Of a stretch of 64,000 nucleotides of DNA, positions 55,729 through 64,000 are shown in pieces. The translations under genes were made by a program, and so were the position numbers. A model generated the notes under the pieces. The model saw nothing but the letters and a program-made list of their open reading frames with translations, had not been told where the DNA came from and did no database searches. The stretch covers positions 65,241,407 through 65,305,406 of the forward strand of contig OX638372.1 in the NCBI GenBank assembly GCA_951812925.1, read 5' to 3'. The DNA is from Calliopum simillimum. Lineage: Eukaryota > Arthropoda > Insecta > Diptera > Lauxaniidae. Position 1 is the stretch's first letter. The number at the start of each line of letters is the position of its first letter.

Positions 55729-58700
55729 ATGGATTTCAAAAATCTCTGCAATAAAATTGATGTGGAGAGCATCAAAGGTATGTCTTTATTTGAAATACAC
55801 AACAAAAAATCAATACACAGTGTGTGTAAGTAGGCCCTGCAGTCACATTTATGCTGCGTAATCAATGGTATTTATTTTTTCCTTACAGCGAAATTGCCAC
55901 ACATGCCCGCAATGCCTGCAATGTCACAAATAAAATTGCCAAAATCAATACCGAAGCTTAAGTCACGCAAAATATTCAGTCGTTCTCGTGAAGATGTTAG
56001 GAAAGGTTCGCCCAGCAACCGTGGTGCTGGACTTGCGCCAACAGGACTACTTCCACCACCTCCACCACCTGCAGATTTTATTAAACGTACACCAACACGC
56101 ATATCCACTATATCATCATTAATGCAACAACATATTACCGGTAGTAGACGAGATGCTGGAGGAAGTAGACGTGATGCACCACCAAGGAGCGATAGTTTAG
56201 AATGCGATTATGATACAAATACTTATCGCAGTGCTGATAGCATCGATGATGACTACCCTTCACCACCCAATATGCCTAGGCGTACACCATCAATGCGTAG
56301 TACAGCTTATCACATCAGTCCTGTCAAAGTTCAACGGAACGTCAACATCGATTCTCCAGCAAATACCGCTGTGACTACGGCAGATGGGTCAAATGCCAAT
56401 GTTAAAATGTCACTCACCGAAAAGTTACAAAAGGGATATAAGGATCTCACCGAGTTTCGCTTTAAGCATTTACTGGCCAAAAAGACCATTGTACGTAAAG
56501 ACAACATCGAGGTGGATTATTATGTTAAGCACTACGATGCGGATCGCGTTACTGAACAGCGAGAAGAAGCACGTCGTGATCGAGAAATCGCCGAAAATTA
56601 CCGCTTTAAATTTAAGGAATCACGCCAGAATACTGGTCATTCCAATAGCGTTAGCCCAATGGATTCACCAATAGCTAAAGAGCGAAGTACAGGTAAAGCA
56701 GCCAAAAGTGTTAGCGAACTCAGTGGCGATGAGAGTGGTATGGAGACATCACCACCTAAGCGTCCACCCGGTATTGCAGCGTCTCGATTTGCTAAAGTAA
56801 GAAATCCACCGCTTAGACAAAGTCTCCAGTCACTAGATAGCAATTTGGAAACAGATGATCACGAAGAAGACGAAAAAACAGAAGCTGTGCCGAATTCCAG
56901 TGCACTTTGGGCGATCAAAGAAAATAAAAATCAAGCTAATACTGGTGATAAGGAGCAACAAAGTACGAATAACAAAAGAGGTTATAAGGAACGTATACGA
57001 CGATTGACCAACTATATGTCGTCACAAGAGGAAACCGATAAAGAAGAAGGTACAACAACCGGCGCAGATGTTGATAAAGCAACAGTATTATCTAAGATAC
57101 GTAAATTTGGCAAGCGTGAAGCTAGCAAGGAAGAACCAGATGATGTTGAGGCAAAATCAAAATCTCAACAGTCATTAAATGAAAAATCCACCGATAATCC
57201 ACTGACAACCATTAAACAAAATATAAAACGTTTCAAGTCTACAATGTCGCTTAAAAGGCAGCCAAATCCGGTTGCTGCTAATGACTCTGATGATGAGACG
57301 AGTCCCACAAAAACTAAGCCAAAAGCTTCAACAAGTCCGCAAAAAACAACCAAAGAGAAACTTGTAGCACACTTGAATCGCTTTAAGTCGCGCGACGAAC
57401 CAGCAGAAAATGATGGTTCACCAAAGAAAACTGAATCTTCAACAGTATCTAATAATATTTCGCCCATTCGCGCGGCTATCACTAATAAGTTGCAGACTTG
57501 GAAGAAGAGCTTCAAGAAGAAACCTAATGAACAAGGTGAAGCTGGAGCAGATACTGGTACTGACGGTGAGAGTTCGCCAGAGAAGCAGCAGCCAAAACGT
57601 TCCAGCACTTTAGTCAAGAAATTAAAGTACATACGTAGCCGAAAGAATCCGTCTAATTCTAACGATGAGTTAGACGCTGGAGACACCGCTGATGAAAAAG
57701 ATAACAAGAGCCCTGAGAAAAGCAGCAAGTCTACCAGTAATTTTGAAGAAAAGTTTGAAAATGTACGACAACGTACTCTTAAAAAAGTCAATGACAAGAT
57801 GCAAAAGATGAAGTTTTTTCAAAAGTCACAGGAACAGATTCCAAAGGACAGCGAAACCACTGCAGTGCCAGACAACGGCAATGAGGCCATATCGAACTCT
57901 ACGTCTCCTCACATTCCAACGCCAACACTTAGAAGACGCCGAGGAGGTATACAATCCGATTATGAACATGATTCCGAAAATGAAGATGATGAAATCGAAG
58001 AGATCAACAACTTGCAGGAGCACTTTTCAACAACACAGAAAATACATGCAGTCTGGACTACAAAACCTATACTTTCAGATTCTACCGAATCAGAGGATAA
58101 TGATACGGAATACCCACGTGTTCTCATACATCAAGACAACTCTGACCTCTATGAGTCAACGCTTATAATAGCAGTTACATCGTCAGCACCACCGTCGCCA
58201 ATGCCAAAAATAACAGAAATTCTAACAACACCCCCCAAAGGGTCACCCAAGGGCGATCAGAATGTAACAAAAGCAATTGATTGGATACCTAATCGTGAAA
58301 TCATTTCGAGTTTCTTGGAAATAACACCACCGCGTACACGCAAAACTGTTGTCAGTAATGTGGTGGAGGGCATTGCTCCAACGATACGTGGGCATGCACG
58401 CAAACTTTCAATAGATTCTAACTCTGATTCCGATTCTTGGATACCAGACACGGTGCGCAATAAGCAAATCAGTTCGAACAGAGAAGACACACGGCGCACA
58501 TCGGGAGCGGGTCTTAATAGCATACAGGAAAATGAGGAACCTTGGCGTGTGTATAGTAAGCAAAGTAAGGAAATGCTGTATAAAAGCAAAAGTATAGATA
58601 TCTTTGAAGCTAATGCTAAACTTGGTGGCGTGAGTTGTGCTTTTGAGGACTTTGAAGACGAGCTTAAAAATGAGCCTGTAATGAAAATACGTTCAGCAAT

Positions 58701-60178
58701 AAACAGCACCAGTGATAATGAAAGCTATGGCAAAGATAGTAGCGAAGAACAAGATGTAGCAGACGATGACAATTCTTCGAGAGTAACTAAAATACGTGTA
58801 GAAAATGTAAGAGATGATACCACAGTTGCAGGCTCGAAAAGTCCGAAGTTAGTCACAATATCAGTATCGAATGTTGAAAGCCAACGGCAACAATTTGGCA
58901 ACAGTCGTGAAAGTCTGGACGCCAATTTTGATGAAAACGAAGAAATGTATTCAGATGATGATGACGATGATGATGATGATGATGATGAGGACGATCGGCC
59001 ACCATCTGCAGCACCATCACCACCACCAACTTTCTCACCACCACCACCTCCTTTGCCAGCAAGACAACCTTCAATACGCTTAACGCAAATACAAGCAGCA
59101 GAAACGGTGGCAACTTTGGCCACGGTATTACCCCAATTGGTATCGGCACAACCACCGTTGCCAACTTCTAAGCCGCCAATATTGCCACCTCCACCACCGA
59201 CTCAGCAACCACCAAAAATACCTGAACGTACCGAATCAATGGCACGCATTTCGAAACCACTTGTAAAGACATCATCACTTCGTCTTGCTTATACGGAACA
59301 AGTGAAACCAGCGGACATAGGGAAAGTCAACAAATTAATATCACGTTTTGAGCAACCCAATGGAAAAGAAGAACAAAGTGAAAACACAATCAAAGCAGGA
59401 AGAAGGCCCAGAGTTATAAGAAGAACAATGATGCGAGACTCCTCGGAAGATTACACTGAAGATGAAGAAGAAGCGGAAAACTACCTATTGGATAAAGCTT
59501 TAGAAATTGCGAAAATAAATGATAATTACAACATTAGAATGCGTGACGTGACACCAACACCAGCCTTATGTCATCAACGTGATTCATTTGATATTGCAGA
59601 TGAAACTCTGAAAACAATTCCAGTAGTACCAGCAAGACGTACGGCACCAATACCAAAGCAGTTACCAATACAAGCAAATACACCACCAATATTGAATGAA
59701 AATAATAACAAAATACAAGAAGCAACACCTGTGGAACTTGAAAAACACACAACAAATGTAAAAATTAAATCCAATCCGACACCGGACTTGTCGCATATTA
59801 ATGTACCAAAAATCAGCTTGGATATAGACAACAATAACAAAATGACACAAAGTCGTCCGAGCTCTGAGTATGGTTCACCGCTGGAGTATCCTTCAAGCTT
59901 AAGAGGTTCTACAGAGACAACACCAACGCCAGATAGAAGGCAGGGACAACATCATCAAGAATTACGTACACCCGGACGTAGATCACGTTCAAAGGCGGCT
60001 GAAGATGATCAGTACTATTCATTCGATAGTGATGAAGGTAAGTTGTAGTGCATTGGAGCAAATGGATTTTTTGGTACACCCTGGTTTAATAAAAGAAAAA
60101 CTTATTTGATTCTTTACAGAAAACAGTTATTACTCCATAAGTTCAACGAGTAGCAGTCGTTACGTGGTGGAAATATAA
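55729..60178 (+). CDS. Large disordered protein (~1418 aa), three exons
   Basis: The coding exons are 55729-55777, 55889-60037 and 60120-60178, with introns of 111 and 82 bp (GTATGT...ACAG, GTAAGT...ACAG). All junctions keep frame. The start is MDFKNLCNKIDVESI, then AKLPHMPAMPAMSQI; the end is ENSYYSISSTSSSRYVVEI. The protein is mostly charged, Ser/Pro-rich and disordered. Features by residue: LPPPPPP around 70; a conserved-looking block YKDLTEFRFKHLL with ...EREEARRDREIAENYRFKF at about 195-260; repeated basic helices alternating with acidic linkers at about 380-660; an Asp run at 1039-1049; Pro-rich PxxPxR motifs (PPLPAR at about 1070, PVVPAR at about 1261), which are SH3 ligands. The last residues VEI fit a class II PDZ ligand. 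No enzyme domain, signal peptide or membrane segment is seen, so a cytoskeletal or scaffold role is only an inference. I do not recognise the gene. It is divergent from Nrg. Confidence 0.93.
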
Positions 60179-60256
60179 ATATGCAATTTACATGGTTATA
60201 TAAATAGCATTGGTTTATATCAATTTGAATGTAAAAATCATACAATTATAAATATA

Positions 60257-60300
60257 AATAAATGTATAAAAAATAGCATATATTGTCCATTAATAATAAA
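60257..60300 (+). promoter_or_regulatory. Polyadenylation signals of the large gene
   Basis: AATAAA occurs at 60257-60262 and 60295-60300, 79 and 117 bases after the stop codon at 60176-60178. A T/G-rich stretch follows near 60335-60360. This suggests a short 3' untranslated region of about 100-150 bases. Confidence 0.65.
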
Positions 60301-61039
60301 ATGTAGGTAATACCTATTCTACATAGGTTAAACTTCGGTGGGCAATGTTCGATTTTGGGTTAGAAATCAAAAAATTCCGATAGTCTAAAAGTAAATGTAC
60401 AGAATAGATAGTGGTTAAAAATTGACCCTGTTTTTTTTAAAATTCAGGAAATTTTTTGGCAGAAAATGCTACTTTTTAAAGATTTATCACTTTTAGGAAT
60501 GGTTTATTGATTAAAGATTACATAGATTATGCTGAGTCCGAATGTGGACATAAAGTTGCTCTATAATATCAGGATTTTGTGATATAGTTTTTTATGTTTT
60601 TGAATTTAAAGGGTAACTATTTGATAAATTTGGGATTTTTGGAATTTTACGCACAGTACCTTTGAATCCAACATCGCTTTCGCGTGATATCTCGGAAAGT
60701 AAAGAGTACAAACGGAAAAGTTTGAAGGTATAGTTTGATAAGGAAGATAATGGCTATTCGATGCTATTGAAAAAATGGAACTACACTTATTCTTGGAACT
60801 GCGCCATAAGAATGAAAACAACAATTTCTGCTATTTCAACCAAGAATATCTCGAAGTCCTACTGGTACTCGTATATGAACAATTCTGACCTCGAATTCAG
60901 CACACCAAAATACATATAAGTAAAACGATGGATCTGGTCAAATGTGTGCCGGTGAAATTAAAGCACGCAAAATATCATTTAACTTTTCGTAAGAAAGTAT
61001 TTCCATTATTCCAACTATTTTAAAAAATATTTCTAATTT
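60301..61039. other. Non-coding DNA downstream of the large gene
   Basis: AT-rich with no gene or terminal repeats recognised. It ends where the inverted mini-me-like repeat begins. Confidence 0.5.
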
Positions 61040-61741
61040 TATTTTTATACCCTACACCAAGCGTATATTCACTTTGTCCTTCCGTTTGTAACGTAGAGAA
61101 GGAGGAGTGGCAGATATCGAAAAGTGTGTATATATTCTGTCTGGCTGGCTGGCTGTGTGTTGAAATACACTTTTTGGGAAAACTGAGCAAGATAATTCTA
61201 TGAAATTTGGTACACTGTCTCCGTCATCAACGTTAGCTCGAGGGATTGAAAATAAGCCAAATCGGTCAACGGACACGCCTACCGCCCATACAAAAAATAT
61301 ATTCTAATTCAATTTTAGGAGTGTTTTTCACGACAATGCAACCAAAATACGCATAAATTCTAAGAATTGTAAGCGCAAGCTCTGAGAACTGAGAACTGAG
61401 CGAATTCGGACAAGAGGGCGTGGCACCTCCCATATAAGCAAAAAAGCTTCAAAACGCTATACTGAAAGCGTTTTTTGAGGTATTCGAACCAAATTTAACT
61501 CAGACACTAAGAATCATAAATGAAAGCTCTCAACAAAAATTGGGTGAATTGGACAAGGGGTCGTGGCACCTCCCATATAAGCAAAAGTTTCAAAATGCTA
61601 TACTGAAAGAGTTTTTTGAGATAATCCAACCAAACTTCACTCAAATACTAAAGACTATAAATGCACGCTCTGTGCTAAAACTAGACGAACTCGAACAAGA
61701 GGGCGTGGCACCTCCTATAAATACTGCAATACCCTTACTAG
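61040..61741 (-). repeat. Mini-me-like repeat, inverted copy
   Basis: The left end TTTTATACCCTACACCAAGC and right end ACTGCAATACCCTTACTAG match the ends of the copy at 46612-47245 in reverse. Modules with GGGCGTGGCACCTCCCATAT lie at about 61415, 61560 (GGTCGTGGCACC) and 61702, and CGCCTACCGCCCATAC at 61278. The CCAG-type microsatellite is short (TCTGGCTGGCTGGCTGTG, 61139-61156), and the conserved core next to it is missing, so this copy is internally deleted. The 149-codon frame at 61540-61989 overlaps these modules and is spurious. Confidence 0.8.
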
Positions 61742-62431
61742 TTTTTTTTGTATTTGCCGAGCGTAGGTACCCCTTTGACAAAAACATATCTTCTGTATTT
61801 AGAGTCGGAATTTGGTATTGTTTATTTTTTTTTTTTGCTATTTATTATAAAAAGCGTGACACTTTTGACTGTGACAATTACGACATTTTCTCTCCTATCT
61901 TGTACTTTTGCAAAAACGACAATATAATATTGCAGATCGCATTTGAGAGAGCAATTGGTAACAATGAAAATTTTATATTTACTGGATAGTTAAATAATAT
62001 ACTTTCCATTTTACATGTGACACTTATGACAATGATTCAATAACTGTAACACTTTTTCATAAGCAGAAACAAAAGAAAGTTGAAGTCGACGGATAGATGC
62101 TTCTTCTGCTCTCAGTGAATATATATTAACACGTTTCTAGAACTCCTTCATCATAAAAAAGACCGACCAAAAACCACATCCTTTGATTTATTAATGTAAT
62201 ATAGGTGAAATTCTATACGACATACAATCGCGTGCCAAAATCATTGTAGTCGAGCTTACAATAACAATTGGTAGGGTAGCTAAGGATGGATGGATGGATG
62301 GATTTTTCTTGCATTGTCTTTTTTATATTTAGGTAAGTATGCGTTCCGTTCACTGATTTTCGTCTTTTTTTCGTTCTTACACCAACAATTATTTGTTGTT
62401 GTCATGTAAGCGCAGTTGCATATTGCATGGG
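61742..62431. other. Non-coding DNA with GGAT microsatellite
   Basis: No gene is recognised. A perfect GGAT repeat of about 20 bp lies at 62284-62303. A TTTAGGTAAGT sequence near 62328 has both acceptor-like and donor-like character without a supported exon. Confidence 0.5.
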
Positions 62432-62653
62432 ATGGTGATATTGGTTCACCAAACAACAGTCAGCTCCTGGGAATATCCGTACACATGTGATGATTCACGC
62501 TATGTTGCCAAATTTCAATATAAGGGAAAGTTTACCATACTCTGTTGGTTGGAGAAAGATAGAGAGGGTGTCTACAGCTGGTTCAAAAGTTGGCTTGTGT
62601 CATTGTGCATTGGATTCTTAGGTAAAGGAACAACAAAAATAAAAAAAAATTAA
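62432..62653 (+). other. Coding-like segment, possible exon
   Basis: A plus-strand frame from ATG 62432 gives 73 residues. Its central part SSWEYPYTCDDSRYVAKFQY and KGKFTILCWLEKDREGVYSW then FKSWLVSLCIGFLG has a balanced composition unlike the AT-driven frames around it. It is preceded by ACAACAG (62453-62459, possible acceptor) and interrupted by TTCTTAGGTAAAGG (possible donor at 62622), which would make an exon of about 160 bp. SWLVSLCIGFL could be a membrane segment. No homologue is recognised, and the remainder of such a gene would lie outside what I can identify. Confidence 0.22.
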
Positions 62654-63036
62654 ATAAATCATCCCTAAATTTGTGACCATTTTTTTTTTTTTTATTTTTA
62701 ATTTAAAATGAAAAGAATTCATATACGTCCAATAACTTAACTCTGTCGAACTGTGACTGGGTTTGATTTTAATTAAGGTGCAATGGGGAATAATTATATT
62801 GACAATGAGACGGTACGAAATTGGCTGTTAATGTCTATAAGCGGCAAGAGACTTTTTAGCGATCAACAAAGTTTGGAGTAGAACATTGTCAGAAGCAAAA
62901 ATAACTTTTTGGAATAGCAAACATTTTTAACTAAGCCATTACAGTTTGGCGAATATTTATTAAAATGTTCTCGATTGAACACTTAAAAGTGCATTTTGGA
63001 GAAAAATCCAAACCTTTCAGTAAGAAAAACCTCAAC
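62654..63036. other. Non-coding DNA, possible decayed transposon start
   Basis: AT-rich. The last part may contain the decayed N-terminal region of the Tc1/mariner copy that follows, but no clear helix-turn-helix sequence can be read. Confidence 0.4.
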
Positions 63037-63985
63037 TAGCGGATTGCTTCGAGTCATTTGTGTCAAGAGCGAAAGGGGAGACTACTAGGCTTAAAACCTA
63101 CAAAATTCGATAAATTGATAAAGATTTTGTGAGCAAACTTGAATGATTAGTTATGAATAACGAAACTTACGTCCTTTTCGATTTTTGAAAACTTCTTGGT
63201 CAGGAATTTTATGTTGCCAATGTTAGGGGAAATGTTCTGGAAAAATTTAGAACACAAATAAGAGCAAAACAAAAAAATACTTTGTTTGGCACTCAATTTG
63301 TAGCTGTGGTAAAAGAAGTCAAAATTTCGTGACAACAGGCACAATCAATAGCGAAATCTATACCAAGGCATTGCTTGCAAAAGAGGCTTCGACCATTTTT
63401 AACAAACCATGATGTATTGTCGTTGTTTTGGGCACATCTTGCCTCATGCCACTTCAGCAAAGCGGTTACAGCAAAATAACACAGTTTTTGTTCCTAGAGA
63501 AGCAAACTAGCCAAATTACCCAGAACTCCGGCCAAAAAAGGCATCCAAGGATATTGCAGACTTTAGGCGCAAGAAGAAGATATCATCAAAACATTAATGA
63601 GAGGTATTCCAGAAAATAAAAAATTGTACGCTTCAAAATTAATAATTTGTGTTTTACACTTATTTTTTTCATCTATATATTAATATGCAAGACAAAAATT
63701 TGTCCTCCTTTTTTACTATGTTAGAAATGGAGTACGACTTTGAATTATACGCCATTAAAAAGGTATTCGTGTGTAGATGTGCATAAAGTTAAAATTATTT
63801 TAATATTTAACCCTTGAGCCTGCCAAAATTAAATTAAATTTTTCAATATTAACAACAACACATTTGTCAATGAACCAGGGATGATAAATGTGATTTTCTA
63901 TTTTGTACCAAATAGCAAAAAAAGTACTAAGTGTCCAAAAAGTACTAAAGTACATTTGTGGTCGAATTCTGACCACTGGGCGATT
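63037..63985 (+). mobile_element. Tc1/mariner-type transposon remnant, copy 3
   Basis: The plus strand reads RLKTYKI near 63090, NNETYVLFDF near 63155 (first catalytic position, D replaced by N), then GQEFYVANVRGN, KRLRPFLTNHD and FWAHLASCHFSKAV near 63428 (second position, D replaced by H), all with frameshifts and stops. The tail past 63500 is scrambled. A right terminal repeat of about 113 bp ends ACCACTGGGCGA at 63985 and is the inverted match of 13399-13512. It is the same family as the copies at 13.4 and 20.6 kb and is inactive. The left end was not found. Confidence 0.82.
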
Positions 63986-64000
63986 TTAGTTGGATTAAAT

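Noticed and set aside
57165..57797. 210-codon frame antisense to the large gene, and similar ones at 58257-58709 and 58725-59123
   Set aside because: They lie wholly opposite a real coding exon with consistent plus-strand coding, and have no recognisable domains; long antisense frames are expected from the codon use.
58853..59164. His-rich and Met-rich frames around the GAT repeat
   Set aside because: They are out-of-frame readings of the Asp and Pro runs in the large protein.
61540..61989. 149-codon frame on the plus strand
   Set aside because: The first half is the mini-me-like repeat read antisense and the second half is AT-rich noise.

Overview
The window looks like nuclear DNA from a higher fly (Diptera, Brachycera). 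It is AT-rich, the introns inside genes are short with GT-AG borders, and two exons clearly match Drosophila Neuroglian. Transposon remnants of dipteran type fill most of the rest. A tephritid or related fly is a guess; the sequence does not settle it.

Only two conserved genes are visible, arranged head to head near the right side. Neuroglian (Nrg) is on the minus strand: exon 1 (signal peptide) at 50104-50170 and exon 2 (start of the first Ig domain) at 45661-45790. Intron 1 is 4.3 kb. No later Nrg exon was found, so the whole stretch from 45660 to 1 is probably Nrg intron 2, at least 45.6 kb long. On the plus strand, a three-exon gene (55729-60178) encodes an unrecognised, probably cytoplasmic, disordered protein of about 1418 residues. 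A short open reading frame with one membrane segment (55346-55591) lies just upstream of it and may share its transcript.

Region by region: 1135-3243 is a homogeneous 240-bp tandem repeat. 4061-12510 is a satellite of about 155-bp monomers arranged as dimers, with a 1553-bp higher-order repeat from about 8031. 13.4-32.5 kb holds Tc1/mariner remnants, a hAT-type element with an 8-bp target duplication, a TA-flanked MITE, a twice-inserted 671-bp palindromic element, a GC-rich degenerate tandem family, a mariner and a LINE tail. A complete-looking hammerhead ribozyme lies at 24858-24922 on the minus strand. 34-41 kb contains a mariner-derived fold-back and two large palindromes (about 1.6 and 1.2 kb). 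43552-43770 is a small element built of eight copies of one 14-bp motif in both orientations. 46-51 kb (Nrg intron 1 and upstream) carries a mini-me-like repeat, a mariner piece, tRNA-like sequences and a nested TIR element. 52.7-55.1 kb has a LINE endonuclease fragment, a degenerate minisatellite and another fold-back. 60.3-64 kb is again repeats, ending in a Tc1/mariner copy whose terminal repeat matches the one at 13.4 kb.

The window is therefore mostly long intron and intergenic DNA loaded with palindromic DNA transposons and satellites around a conserved cell-adhesion gene. The most unusual signals are the hammerhead ribozyme, the 219-bp motif-cluster element, the satellite hierarchy inside a probable intron, and the small membrane-peptide reading frame.
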